Positions 7,966-16,857 of a stretch of DNA of 64,000 nt are shown here, one piece after another. How positions within the stretch are numbered: the stretch's first letter is position 1; each line of letters begins with the position of its first letter. The DNA lies in the NCBI RefSeq assembly GCF_001442755.1, contig NZ_CP006367.1, positions 3,038,001 through 3,102,000 of the forward strand, read 5' to 3'. The position numbers were made by a program, and so were the translations under genes. The notes beneath the pieces were generated by a model. It searched no databases. It was not told the DNA's origin and saw nothing but the letters and a program-made list of their open reading frames with translations. This stretch comes from Aureimonas sp. AU20 (GTDB taxonomy: Bacteria > Pseudomonadota > Alphaproteobacteria > Rhizobiales > Rhizobiaceae).

Positions 7966-9165
7966 TTGATGACCCAAGCCGCCCGCGACGTTCTCATCAC
8001 CGGACTGGGACTGGTTTCCTCCCTCGGAGAAGGCGTCGAGGCGCATGTCGCGCGGCTGACCGCGCCGGGAACCCCGCAGCCCGTGCTCGAGGCGGAGCGC
8101 TTCGCCCCTTATCTCCTCCATCCCCTGCCCCAGATCGACTGGAGCCGCCAGATCCCCAAGAAGGGTGACCAGCGGCAGATGGAGACCTGGCAGAAGCTCG
8201 GCGTCTATGCTGCGGGCCTCGCGCTGGAGGATGCCGGCATTCCCGCCGACGAGGCGACGCGCGCGGGCATCGACATGATCGTCTCGGCCGGCGGCGGCGA
8301 GCGGGACCCGGAGGTGGACGCGCTGGTCATGTCGCGCGCGCGCGGCCTCGCCGAGCCGCAGCCCCTGATGAACGAGCTTCTGTCGAGCGAGCTTCGCCCG
8401 ACGCTGTTTCTCGCCCAGCTCTCCAATCTCATGGCCGGCAACATTTCGATCGTCCACAAGGTAACGGGCTCCTCTCGCACCTTCATGGGCGAGGAAAGCG
8501 CGGGCATGTCGGCGGTGCAGATCGCCAGCGCCCGCATCCGCTCGGGCCAGAGCCGGGTCTGCCTGGTCGGCGGCGCCTTCTCGGCCGAGCGCAAGGACCT
8601 TTTGACCAATTACGAACTCGGCGGCTTCCTCTTGCGCGACCAGTGGCTTCCGGTGCCGGGCCGCGCGGGCGAGACGGCTGGCCTCGCGCCCGGCAGCATG
8701 GGCGCCTTCCTGATCCTGGAAGACGCCGAGCACGCGGCTGAGCGCCATGCCACGGCCTATGCCAAGCTGCGCTTCGTGGCGGGCGATCGCGGCGGGCGGG
8801 ACGATTCGGCCTTCCGCCGCCGCTTCGGACGCCTGTTGGACGAGGCGGATGCGCGGGACGAAGAGCTTCTGGTTCTCTCGGGCGCGACGGGCCTCGACGG
8901 GGTGACCGAAGCGGAGACCGAGCTTTTGCGCGAGCACTATCCTCACGCGGCCCATCGCGCCTATGGCACGGCGATCGGCCACGGGTTCGAGGCGCATTTT
9001 CCGGCCGGCGTGGCGCTCGCCGCCGCGCTGCTCGCGGCCCGCAAGCTGCCCTCGCCGGCGGCGGGCGGCGAGGAGCGGCCGGCCGAATTCGAGCCAAAGC
9101 GCGCGCTGGTGACCGGCGTCGGCCATGTGCGCGGCGAAGGCGTCTGCCTGATGGAAGCGGTCTGA
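7966..9165 (+). CDS. Ketosynthase-like protein FabF2XL (active-site Cys replaced)
   Basis: A 399-residue protein with the thiolase/ketosynthase fold, encoded second in the AcpXL cluster. It starts with the KAS signature LITGLGLVSSLGEGV. At the position of the nucleophilic cysteine it has Glu177 (MGEESAGMSAVQIAS aligned with the TACASGASAIQLG of the next gene). The first catalytic histidine motif NAHGTST is also lost (SGATGLDGVTEAE). The second histidine (AIGHGFEAHF) remains. This pattern resembles chain-length-factor (KS-beta) subunits, so I infer a non-condensing partner of the following FabF1XL rather than an independent synthase. The start follows a GAGAG motif; a second ATG lies one codon downstream. 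Confidence 0.85.
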   Translation: MMTQAARDVLITGLGLVSSLGEGVEAHVARLTAPGTPQPVLEAERFAPYLLHPLPQIDWSRQIPKKGDQRQMETWQKLGVYAAGLALEDAGIPADEATRAGIDMIVSAGGGERDPEVDALVMSRARGLAEPQPLMNELLSSELRPTLFLAQLSNLMAGNISIVHKVTGSSRTFMGEESAGMSAVQIASARIRSGQSRVCLVGGAFSAERKDLLTNYELGGFLLRDQWLPVPGRAGETAGLAPGSMGAFLILEDAEHAAERHATAYAKLRFVAGDRGGRDDSAFRRRFGRLLDEADARDEELLVLSGATGLDGVTEAETELLREHYPHAAHRAYGTAIGHGFEAHFPAGVALAAALLAARKLPSPAAGGEERPAEFEPKRALVTGVGHVRGEGVCLMEAV

Positions 9166-9231
9166 GGCGGGCTTCAGCCACCTCACCCACGGATCGGCGC
9201 GGCGCACCGTGCCAGGGACGAAAAGACGATC

Positions 9232-10518
9232 ATGGCTTCAAGCGATCTCGATTTCCTCGGCCGCCCGGTGGTCGCCATCACCGGCATCGGCGTCGTGTCC
9301 TCGCTCGGGCGCGGCGTCGCCGACAATTGGTCGGCGCTGGTGTCCGGCCGCTCCGGCATCCACACGATCACGCGCTTTGCCACCGACAATCTGCGCACCA
9401 CGATCGCCGGCACGGTGGACTTCATGGCCGTCGAGCCTTGGAGCGGCATCGATCTTTCCTATGCGCTGGCGGAAGCGGCCGGCACCGAGGCGATCGCCAT
9501 GGCGGGTCTCGACCCCACCGGTTTCGACGCGCCGCTGTTCCTGGCCGCCCCGCCAATCGAGCTGGAATGGTCGCAGCGCCTGGCACTCGACAAGCTGACC
9601 GGCGAAGCGCGCGAGGAAGCCGGCTATGACCGGCTGATGGAACTCGCCCGCCAGCACCGCTCGCGCGCCGTCTACGACCTCACCCTGTTCGGCGGCATTT
9701 CCGACCGATTGGCCGACAAGCTCGGCACGCGCGGCCTACCCGTCACGCTCTCCACCGCCTGCGCGTCTGGCGCCAGCGCCATCCAGCTCGGCGTCGAGGC
9801 GATCCGGCGCGGCGATGCGGAGCGCTGCATCGCCATCGGCACCGACGGCTCGGTCGGCGCCGAGGCGCTAATCCGCTTCTCGCTCCTCTCGGCTCTCTCG
9901 ACGCAGAACGAGCGGCCGGAAAAGGCCTCCAAGCCTTTCTCCAAGGATCGCGACGGCTTCGTCATGGCCGAAGGCGCAGGCGCGCTGGTGCTGGAATCGC
10001 TGAGCGCCGCTAAGGCGCGGGGCGCCACCATCCTCGGTGTTCTGCTCGGCGTCGGCGAGAAGGCCGACGACTTCCATCGCACCCGCTCCAAGCCGGACGG
10101 CTCGCCCATCATCGCGACCATTCGCGCGGGTCTGGAGGATGCCGGGTTGCAGCCCGCCGACATCGGCTATGTCAACGCTCACGGCACCTCGACGCCCGAG
10201 AACGACCGTATGGAATATACCGGCCTCTCCGCGGTGTTCGGCGACGTGCTGACCGGCGTGCCCGTCTCCTCCAACAAGTCGATGATCGGCCACACGCTGA
10301 CGGCGGCCGGCGCCATCGAGGCGGTGTTCTCGGTGCTTTCCATGCGCGAGGGCACGCTGCCCCCTACGATCAACTACGACCAACCCGACCCGGCCATTCC
10401 GCTCGACATGGTGCCCAATGCCGCGCGCTCGGCCGACGTTTCGGCGGTTCTCTCCAATTCCTTCGGCTTCGGCGGCCAGAACGTCTCGCTCGTGATCGGG
10501 CGCGAGCCGCGTAGCTAG
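9232..10518 (+). CDS. Beta-ketoacyl-ACP synthase FabF1XL
   Basis: A 428-residue FabF-type condensing enzyme with a complete catalytic triad: Cys177 in STACASGAS, His in NAHGTSTPENDRMEY, and the second His in NKSMIGHTLTAAG. It would elongate acyl chains on AcpXL towards the C28 hydroxy acid of lipid A. It lies 66 bases after the inactive-looking ketosynthase and 22 bases before the dehydrogenase, consistent with one operon. It probably works as a heterodimer with the preceding gene product, which is inference from the catalytic residues and order. Confidence 0.92.
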   Translation: MASSDLDFLGRPVVAITGIGVVSSLGRGVADNWSALVSGRSGIHTITRFATDNLRTTIAGTVDFMAVEPWSGIDLSYALAEAAGTEAIAMAGLDPTGFDAPLFLAAPPIELEWSQRLALDKLTGEAREEAGYDRLMELARQHRSRAVYDLTLFGGISDRLADKLGTRGLPVTLSTACASGASAIQLGVEAIRRGDAERCIAIGTDGSVGAEALIRFSLLSALSTQNERPEKASKPFSKDRDGFVMAEGAGALVLESLSAAKARGATILGVLLGVGEKADDFHRTRSKPDGSPIIATIRAGLEDAGLQPADIGYVNAHGTSTPENDRMEYTGLSAVFGDVLTGVPVSSNKSMIGHTLTAAGAIEAVFSVLSMREGTLPPTINYDQPDPAIPLDMVPNAARSADVSAVLSNSFGFGGQNVSLVIGREPRS

Positions 10519-10540
10519 GCTCCAAAGGGTTCATCTCTCC

Positions 10541-11590
10541 ATGCAGGCTCTGCAGCTCGTCGCCGACAAGGATCTTCGCCGCGTCGAGATCGACGAACCC
10601 GGCGCGCCCGGTCCCGGCGAAGTCACCGTCCGCATCCAGGTCGTGGCGCTCAACCATATCGACGTCTGGGGCTGGCGGGGCATGGCCTTCGCCAAGCGCA
10701 AGATGCCGCTGACGATCGGCGCCGAGGCTTCGGGCGTGGTGGAGCGGCTGGGCGAAGGGACGTCCGGCCTCGTGCCCGGCCAGCTCGTGTCGATCTACGG
10801 CGCGCGCACCTGCGGCCTGTGCAAGGCCTGCCGCGAGAAGCGGGACAATCTCTGCGAGCACGTCTCGGGCGTCCACGGTTTCCATCTCGACGGCTTTGCG
10901 CAGGAACGGGTGAACCTGCCGGCCCGCCTTCTCGTCCCCGCCCCTCCGGGCTGCGACGCGGTCGGCGCTGCGCTCGCCCCCGTCACCTTCGGCACCGTGG
11001 AACACATGCTGTTCGACAATGCCAAGCTGGAGCCGGGCGAGACGATCCTCGTTCATGCCGGCGGCTCCGGCATCGGCACGGCCGCGATCCAGCTCGCCAA
11101 GCGCCATGGCGCGACCGTCATCACCACGGTCGGCTCCGACGACAAGATCGAGCCCGCGCGAGCCCTCGGCGCCGATCATGTGATCAATTATCGCACCGAC
11201 CGCTTCGAAGGCGTCGTGCGCAAGCTCACCAAGAAGCGCGGCGTCGATGTCGTGTTCGAGCATGTCGGCAAGGACACGTTCGCCGGCTCCATGCTCTGCA
11301 TGAAGCGCGGCGGGCGGCTCGTCACCTGCGGCTCGACGTCGGGCGTCTCCACCGAGATGAACCTGATGATGCTGTTCCAGCAGCAGCTGAAGCTCATGGG
11401 GTCCTTCGGCTGCCGCATGGAGAACATGGCCGACGCCATGCAGAAGATGGCGCGCGGCTTGGTGAAGCCGGTGATCGACACCGAAGTCGGGCTGGACGAC
11501 ATCGCCGTCGCGCTCGACCGGATGGAAGGGCGCCGCGTCTTCGGCAAGATCATCCTCCATATGGACCGTGGGACCGGCACCGCCGGATGA
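10541..11590 (+). CDS. Zinc-binding MDR-type dehydrogenase of the AcpXL cluster (AdhXL-like)
   Basis: A 349-residue medium-chain dehydrogenase/reductase. The structural zinc loop CGLCKACREKRDNLC (four cysteines) and the nucleotide-binding motif VHAGGSGIGTAAIQLAKRHG are present. In rhizobial AcpXL clusters a gene of this type sits between fabF1XL and lpxXL. Its exact reaction on the very-long-chain acyl intermediate is not settled, but reduction of an enoyl or keto intermediate is plausible. The last codons overlap the lpxXL start (ATGA), showing tight co-translation. Confidence 0.88.
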   Translation: MQALQLVADKDLRRVEIDEPGAPGPGEVTVRIQVVALNHIDVWGWRGMAFAKRKMPLTIGAEASGVVERLGEGTSGLVPGQLVSIYGARTCGLCKACREKRDNLCEHVSGVHGFHLDGFAQERVNLPARLLVPAPPGCDAVGAALAPVTFGTVEHMLFDNAKLEPGETILVHAGGSGIGTAAIQLAKRHGATVITTVGSDDKIEPARALGADHVINYRTDRFEGVVRKLTKKRGVDVVFEHVGKDTFAGSMLCMKRGGRLVTCGSTSGVSTEMNLMMLFQQQLKLMGSFGCRMENMADAMQKMARGLVKPVIDTEVGLDDIAVALDRMEGRRVFGKIILHMDRGTGTAG

Positions 11591-12507
11591 ACCCGACGCT
11601 CGCCAAGGCCTGGAAGATCCAGAAGAAGACGCGCGACTTCCTGGCCGCCAAGGCGCTGTTCGCGATCCTGCGCGTCCTGCGCCTGCTTCCGGCCCGTCAG
11701 GGTCTGGAGGCGGCTGACCGCCTCGCCCGGATGATCGGCCCCCTCACCTCGCGCCACAAGCTGGCGGTCGAGAATCTGAAGCTCGCCTATCCCGAGAAGG
11801 ACGCGGCCTGGGTCGAGACGACCGCCCGCGCCAATTGGGGCCAGATGGGACGCATCGCGGCCGAGTACGTGTTCCTGGACGAGATCTTCGACTTCGACCC
11901 CGAGCGGCCGCCGGGCGAAGGGCTGATCGAGGTCGATGGGATCGACCTCTTCCTGGAACTGCGCGACAGCGGCAAGCCGATCATCTTCTTCACAGGCCAT
12001 CTCGGCTGCTTCGAGCTCTTGCCGATCTGCGCCGCGACCTTCGGTCTCGACGTGACCGCGCTGTTCCGCCAGCCCAACAATCGCTATGTCGCCCGCGAGG
12101 TTCTGGCCGCGCGCAAGACGCGGGGCGGTCATCTTGTGCCCTCCAAGGCGGGCGCGGCCTGGGCGCTTGCCAGCATTCTCGACCGGCAAGGCAAGGTCGG
12201 GATGCTGGTGGACCAGAAATTCGCCAAGGGCGTGCCGACGACCTTTTTCGGCCGCCCCTGCCGCACCAACCCGCTCCTGCCCAAGCTGGCCCGTCAGTTC
12301 GACTGCGACGTCTACCCCGCGCGCTCGATTCGCTTACCCAACGGGCGCTACAGGCTGGAACTGCAGCCCCGGCTCGACCTGACGCGCACGGAGACCGGTG
12401 AGATCGACATCGCGGCCAGCTGCCAACAGCTGAACGACGTGGTGGAAGGCTGGGTACGCGAGCATCCCGACCAATGGATGTGGTTCCATCGCCGCTGGCA
12501 GACGTAA
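11587..12507 (+). CDS. lpxXL: Lipid A very-long-chain acyltransferase LpxXL
   Basis: A 306-residue inner-membrane-associated acyltransferase of the LpxL/HtrB family. It transfers the AcpXL-borne C28 acid onto the lipid A precursor as a secondary acyl chain. The catalytic HX4E motif is HLGCFE (around residue 139). The conserved GxxVDQ-like segment GKVGMLVDQKFAKGVPTTFFGR and the ending PDQWMWFHRRW are characteristic. The start overlaps the upstream dehydrogenase stop by four bases. It is the last gene of the cluster; a gap of 100 bases follows. Confidence 0.93.
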   Translation: MNPTLAKAWKIQKKTRDFLAAKALFAILRVLRLLPARQGLEAADRLARMIGPLTSRHKLAVENLKLAYPEKDAAWVETTARANWGQMGRIAAEYVFLDEIFDFDPERPPGEGLIEVDGIDLFLELRDSGKPIIFFTGHLGCFELLPICAATFGLDVTALFRQPNNRYVAREVLAARKTRGGHLVPSKAGAAWALASILDRQGKVGMLVDQKFAKGVPTTFFGRPCRTNPLLPKLARQFDCDVYPARSIRLPNGRYRLELQPRLDLTRTETGEIDIAASCQQLNDVVEGWVREHPDQWMWFHRRWQT

Positions 12508-12607
12508 GCCGCGAGCCGGATAAGGGAAAACCCGACCTTCCACGAGCACGAGGCCGCCCGGGCCAAGGATTTTTAAGGTTCTTCGTCTAAGGCTATCGGC
12601 AAGGGGA

Positions 12608-14569
12608 ATGCCGATGCTTCGGAAACTGGGACGCAAATACGCCTCGACGGTGGCCGGCGCGATTGCCTTGCTGGCCGTGGTCGCGGCTGCCGGCTTCTAT
12701 GCCGGACAAGGAGCGGTGGAATCCCTCGTGCAAGGCGAGGTAGAGACCAGGGCTCAGCGTTTCGCGTCCTTTCTGCTCGAAAATGGCCCCCAGCTCGACG
12801 CTCTCCTGACGGGCCTTTCCCGAACCGCCGACGCCGAGGTCGAGGCCCGCAACGCGGGCGCGGCAGCCAATCTCGTCAATTTCTCGATCTTCGACGCCAA
12901 TGGGCACGAGGTCTTCACGCCGCGTTCGACGCGCCAGGAATGGCTCTTGCGCGAGCGCCCGGGCGGCACCGCGACGGGCGTTTCGCTTTCGACAGACTAC
13001 CTGGAAAAGTCCGGCCCTTGGATCGCGGTGGACGGCGCATCGGGCAGCAAGCCGACGGCGACGCTTCCCCTGTTTCGGGACGGCCAGCGCATCGGATTTC
13101 TTTCCGTCAGCCCCGACATGGCAGAGGAACGGCAGCGTTTCGTGTCCGACATCTCGTCGGTTGCCGCCAGCCTCTTTGGGGCCGCCATCCTTGCGATCGG
13201 CGTTCCCGCCGCGATCTTCTTCCTGCGTCGCCGGATGATCGAACAGGTCAACGAGCGCATCGAATTCCTCGACAATTTCGACCCCCTGACGCACCTTCTC
13301 AACCGGAAGCGCTTTCAGGAACGGGCCGATGGCATCCTGGCGACGTCGCGCGCCACGCGCGAGCGCATGGCCCTTTGGGCGATCAACGTCACCAGCCTGT
13401 CGGACATCAACAGCGGCATGGGGCAACAGGTCGGCGACGAGTTGCTGCGCACCCTGTCGGAGCGCATCGGAGCGGTGATCGACAAGGCCGACCTGTTCGG
13501 CCGGATGAGCGGCGGCGACTTCCGCCTGCTCCAACGCAACAATCTGAGCGGCGTGCAGGCCGTGGAAACGCTCGCGCAGAAAATTCGCGAGACGGTGGAG
13601 ATGCCGATCGAGATCGCCGGCCATACGATCGTGCCCAAGCTCGCCATCGGCGTGTCGCTCGTTCCCGATCATGGCCGCAACATTTCCGACATCGAGCGCC
13701 ATGCCGATCTTGCCCGCACGGCGCACACGGAGGGCAAGTCCGGCTTCTACGCCGTGTTTGATCCGTCCATGGACGTGGAAGCGCATCGCCGGCGGCAGAT
13801 CGAGCGCGACATGCGCATTGCCCTCAAGAACGACCGGTTCGAGCTCTTCTATCAGCCCATCGTCGGCGCCTCGGACGGCGTGCCCAAAGGTTACGAGGCG
13901 CTGATTCGCCTACCCGACGACCAAGGCGGATTCATCTCGCCGGGCGAGTTCATCCCGATCGCCGAAGCGCGCGATCTGATGAAGCCCATCAGCGACTTCG
14001 TGATCGACGAGAGCATCCGCCAGATCGCGCTCTGGCCCGAGCATCTCTACATGTCGATCAACCTCTCCCCAGCGCAGTTCCAGGACAACGATCTCGTCGA
14101 GATCGTCAGCTCGGCGCTCCAGCGCCACGGGGTCAGCGGCAACCGGCTTCAGATCGAGGTCGTGGAAACGTTGCTGCTCGAGCGCAGCGACATCGTGCTG
14201 CACCAGTTGCGCGGCCTGAAGCAACTCGGCATCTCCATCGCCATGGACGACTTCGGCACGGGCTATTCCTCGCTCGGCTATCTCTGGCGCTTCCCGTTCG
14301 ACACGTTGAAGATCGACCAGTCGTTCATGCTCGCCTTCGACGCCGGGGAAGCCAATGTCCGGCAGATCCTCGAGACGATCATCTCGCTCGCCCACAATCT
14401 GGGCATGCGTGTCACCACCGAAGGCGTCGAGACCGCCGAGCAGGCGCGCATGCTCGCAGCTCTGCATTGCGACTCTCTCCAGGGCTTCCATTTTTCCCGG
14501 CCCAAACCCGCGCGGCAGATCGACATCGCCCCGAATGCGACTCTGCGCAAGGTTGAAGCCGCCGCTTGA
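12608..14569 (+). CDS. Membrane GGDEF/EAL protein, probable c-di-GMP phosphodiesterase
   Basis: A 653-residue protein. A membrane helix at about residues 13-35 and a second at 178-203 bracket a periplasmic sensor region, followed by a GGDEF domain and an EAL domain. The GGDEF active site is degenerate (RMSGGDFRLL, one acidic residue missing), so cyclase activity is unlikely. The EAL domain looks intact: GYEALIRL, the NLSPAQF-type asparagine motif, DDFGTGYSSLGYL, KIDQSF and the E.VET glutamate motif. I infer that it degrades c-di-GMP, with the GGDF domain perhaps binding GTP to regulate it. It stands alone. Confidence 0.9.
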   Translation: MPMLRKLGRKYASTVAGAIALLAVVAAAGFYAGQGAVESLVQGEVETRAQRFASFLLENGPQLDALLTGLSRTADAEVEARNAGAAANLVNFSIFDANGHEVFTPRSTRQEWLLRERPGGTATGVSLSTDYLEKSGPWIAVDGASGSKPTATLPLFRDGQRIGFLSVSPDMAEERQRFVSDISSVAASLFGAAILAIGVPAAIFFLRRRMIEQVNERIEFLDNFDPLTHLLNRKRFQERADGILATSRATRERMALWAINVTSLSDINSGMGQQVGDELLRTLSERIGAVIDKADLFGRMSGGDFRLLQRNNLSGVQAVETLAQKIRETVEMPIEIAGHTIVPKLAIGVSLVPDHGRNISDIERHADLARTAHTEGKSGFYAVFDPSMDVEAHRRRQIERDMRIALKNDRFELFYQPIVGASDGVPKGYEALIRLPDDQGGFISPGEFIPIAEARDLMKPISDFVIDESIRQIALWPEHLYMSINLSPAQFQDNDLVEIVSSALQRHGVSGNRLQIEVVETLLLERSDIVLHQLRGLKQLGISIAMDDFGTGYSSLGYLWRFPFDTLKIDQSFMLAFDAGEANVRQILETIISLAHNLGMRVTTEGVETAEQARMLAALHCDSLQGFHFSRPKPARQIDIAPNATLRKVEAAA

Positions 14570-14794
14570 GACCGTAAGACATGGCCGCACGCAAGCATCA
14601 TGGCTCGCTACCATGCGGACTTATCGAGGCCCCTCTCTCTTTCCTGGCAAAGTCGAGCCTCTTTGATACTCTGGCCGCACGCGAGAGCTTGTTAAGAGTT
14701 AAATAATATTTACTTTAAATTGGAAATATTCTCAGCTCTTGCGCGAACCGAACCGAAGTCGGCGCATTCTATCTTCAGGCAACGGAGTTGTGTG

Positions 14795-15124
14795 ATGCGT
14801 GTCCTGATTGTCGAAGACGAGCCGCTGATCGCGATGGATCTGGAAGACTTGGTGCTGGAAGCGTCCAATGCCGACTGCGTCTGGGCTCGAGATGTGGCGG
14901 GAGGCTTGATGCAGGTGGCCCGTGGCGTCGACTTCGCCCTTCTGGACTTCGACCTCGGTGGGCAGACCTCTCTCCCGGTGGCCCTGCGTCTGCAGGCGCA
15001 GTCCATCCCCTTCTGCTTCGTGTCGGGCAGCCTGTCCGACGTTCCGCTTTCGCTGCGGGCCGTTCCCAGCATCGCCAAGCCTTTCCGCCCCGCCGACATC
15101 CGGCGCCTGCTCGCTGTGGCCTGA
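14795..15124 (+). CDS. Stand-alone response regulator receiver protein
   Basis: A 109-residue single-domain receiver. The acidic pocket is VEDEP at residues 6-10, the phosphoacceptor is Asp51 (ALLDFDLGG), the switch Ser/Thr is in FVSGS, and the conserved lysine is in SIAKPFRP. No output domain is present. Such proteins often shuttle phosphate from an orphan or HWE kinase, but no kinase is adjacent. The start follows a GGAG site. An AT-rich stretch 70-100 bases upstream probably carries the promoter. Confidence 0.88.
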   Translation: MRVLIVEDEPLIAMDLEDLVLEASNADCVWARDVAGGLMQVARGVDFALLDFDLGGQTSLPVALRLQAQSIPFCFVSGSLSDVPLSLRAVPSIAKPFRPADIRRLLAVA

Positions 15125-15286
15125 CGGCACGAGACGCAGTTCAGCCTTTCAAGGACAGTCGATCTGGCGTCGCGCCCGAAAAGGGCACGGCGCCAATTTC
15201 GTTTGCTTTGCGCCAGACTTTCACACGACGACGTTGAATGGCCGGAACATCATTCAGGTAGCATTGGCGTTTGTGCCGGACATGCC

Positions 15287-15322
15287 AAAAAGGCTGAACC
15301 GTCCATCGACGGTTCAGCCTTT
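15287..15322 (-). terminator. Rho-independent terminator of the entericidin-like gene
   Basis: A perfect 15-base-pair stem (15289-15303 with 15308-15322) with a 4-base loop. On the minus strand it is followed by a run of five T. It lies 33 bases after the stop of the small lipoprotein gene. Confidence 0.85.
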
Positions 15323-15354
15323 CCAGATAGTCTTTGAGAGGAGGCGGCCTGCCG

Positions 15355-15501
15355 TTAGCGCGCGACATCCTTCACGGCTGCGCCCGTCGCATCGACGGTG
15401 TTGCCGACGTCGCGGCCGACGCCACGAACGGTGTTGGCGCATGCCGAAAGCGCCAGAGTGGCGACCAGGGCGAGAGCGACGGAAGTGACGCGACGGGGCA
15501 T
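15355..15501 (-). CDS. Entericidin A/B family small lipoprotein
   Basis: A 48-residue protein below the usual ORF cutoff. It has a basic N terminus (MPRRVTS), a hydrophobic signal core and a lipobox LALSAC with the lipidated Cys21. A short mature segment CANTVRGVGRDVGNTVDAT has the entericidin repeat-like valine/glycine/asparagine pattern. A ribosome-binding site AGGAGC stands six bases before the ATG, and a strong terminator follows. Entericidin-like lipoproteins are envelope stress proteins whose molecular role is unclear. A candidate general-stress promoter lies upstream. Confidence 0.85.
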   Translation of the reverse strand: MPRRVTSVALALVATLALSACANTVRGVGRDVGNTVDATGAAVKDVAR

Positions 15502-15534
15502 GCTGTGCTCCTATGGACGATGTTCTGGCCTCAA

Positions 15535-15559
15535 AACAAAGCTGCGGCGATTTGGTTCC
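15535..15559 (-). promoter_or_regulatory. Candidate EcfG (general stress) promoter of the entericidin-like gene
   Basis: On the minus strand GGAAC (15555-15559) is followed after 16 bases by TGTT (15535-15538), close to the alphaproteobacterial EcfG consensus GGAAC-N16/17-CGTT. It lies 34 bases upstream of the ATG at 15501. The rest of the 341-base gap up to the next gene at 15843 shows no further gene or clear signal. Confidence 0.45.
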
Positions 15560-15842
15560 CACAATTTCGTCACCTTCGCGACATGGCGAGGTCACGCACT
15601 GGGGATAGGCCCGACAGGATTGGGCGCGACGGGAGCGGCCGGGTTCGCCTTCGAAACCAGCCCGCCTCCGTTCGCGTCCTTGCGAGTGGGGAAATGGCTT
15701 TCTTCAAAGCCGCGTGTGCCCGATCCGTTTGCTTTGCCTTCACCATTTCAATGGCTTATGTGGCAAGGCGTTGGCAGCAGGAATACCGCGTCGAACGGCC
15801 GCCGGAAGGCGGGCCGGCGACACGGGGCGGGAAGGGATTCGC

Positions 15843-16793
15843 ATGAAGTTGAAGGATGCCATCTGGCCCGTGATCGGCATCGGCGCCGTCGTATTTTCCT
15901 GCTGGCTCCTGTTCCGCGAAGTGCGGACCATCTCGCTGGACCAGATCTGGGCGAGCTTCACGGCCATCACGGGATGGCAATGGGCGGGTTCGCTCGCCAG
16001 CGCGGCGCTGGCCTATGTCATGCTCGCCTATTACGACCGGCTGGCGCTCCGCCATATCGGCCGCTCGGTGCCCTTCCCCTTCATCGCCGCGACATCGTTC
16101 GCCACCTATGCGCTGTCGCACAACATCGGCGCTTCGGTGTTCTCGGGGGCCGTGGTGCGCTATCGCGCCTATCGCTCGCGCGGCCTGTCGGGCTCCGAGA
16201 TCGCGCTGCTGATCGCCTTCTGCTCCTTCACCTTCGGCGTCGGCGTGCTTCTGGTCAGCGCCGTGTCGCTCCTGATTCAGCCGGATATCATCCAGCGCTA
16301 TTTCGACATCCACTCCTCCGTGCCACTTTTCATTGCCGGCGCGATCGTGGTGGCCATCGCCTTCTACGTGTTCGGAAGTTTTAAGGGCTTCCAGCCGCTG
16401 ACCATCGGCAAATTCCACCTACACTATCCACGCCGCGACGTGGTGATCCGTCAGTTGATCGCGGCTCCGCTCGAAATCGTGGCCGCCGCCAGCATCATCT
16501 ATTTCGCCCTTCCTCCCGAGCACAATCCGGGCTTCGTGGTGGTTCTGGCGATCTTCGTCGTGTCCTTCTCGCTGGCTCTGGTGTCCCACGCGCCTGGCGG
16601 CCTCGGCGTCTTGGAAGTGACCTTCCTCGCCGGGCTGTCGGACGTGCCGGAAACCAACGTCCTCGCCGCGCTCCTCGTCTTCCGCATCCTCTATCTTCTG
16701 ATCCCCTTCGCCATCGCGATCGTTCTCGTGCTCCTGTTCGAGCAGAGCGCCCTGTGGCGTCGCAAGTCGGCGGACGGCCCCTCGCAGTCCTGA
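15843..16793 (+). CDS. YbhN/UPF0104-type integral membrane protein (LPG synthase TM-like)
   Basis: A 316-residue polytopic membrane protein resembling the transmembrane half of lysylphosphatidylglycerol synthases (YbhN/UPF0104). Eight or so hydrophobic helices are visible. The family motifs FIAATSFATYALSHNIGASVFSGAVVRYRAYRSRGLSG (described by residues 78-115) and SHAPGGLGVLEVTF near residue 248 are present. The soluble aminoacyl-transfer domain is absent, so it is probably a lipid or small-molecule transporter rather than an LPG synthase. The start ATG at 15843 follows GGGAAGGGA. Confidence 0.85.
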   Translation: MKLKDAIWPVIGIGAVVFSCWLLFREVRTISLDQIWASFTAITGWQWAGSLASAALAYVMLAYYDRLALRHIGRSVPFPFIAATSFATYALSHNIGASVFSGAVVRYRAYRSRGLSGSEIALLIAFCSFTFGVGVLLVSAVSLLIQPDIIQRYFDIHSSVPLFIAGAIVVAIAFYVFGSFKGFQPLTIGKFHLHYPRRDVVIRQLIAAPLEIVAAASIIYFALPPEHNPGFVVVLAIFVVSFSLALVSHAPGGLGVLEVTFLAGLSDVPETNVLAALLVFRILYLLIPFAIAIVLVLLFEQSALWRRKSADGPSQS

Positions 16794-16857
16794 CCGCGTC
16801 GGGCGTCTGGCGCGCGCAGCGAGCGGGCGCCTCGGCGCCGATGCGGCAAGGCCGGTT

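Noticed and set aside
12593..13786. 397-codon minus-strand frame opposite the GGDEF/EAL gene
   Set aside because: Composition is typical of reverse-complement shadow in high-GC DNA.
15243..15275. GGAAC...CGTT pair on the plus strand
   Set aside because: The spacing is 19 bases and no gene follows on that strand.
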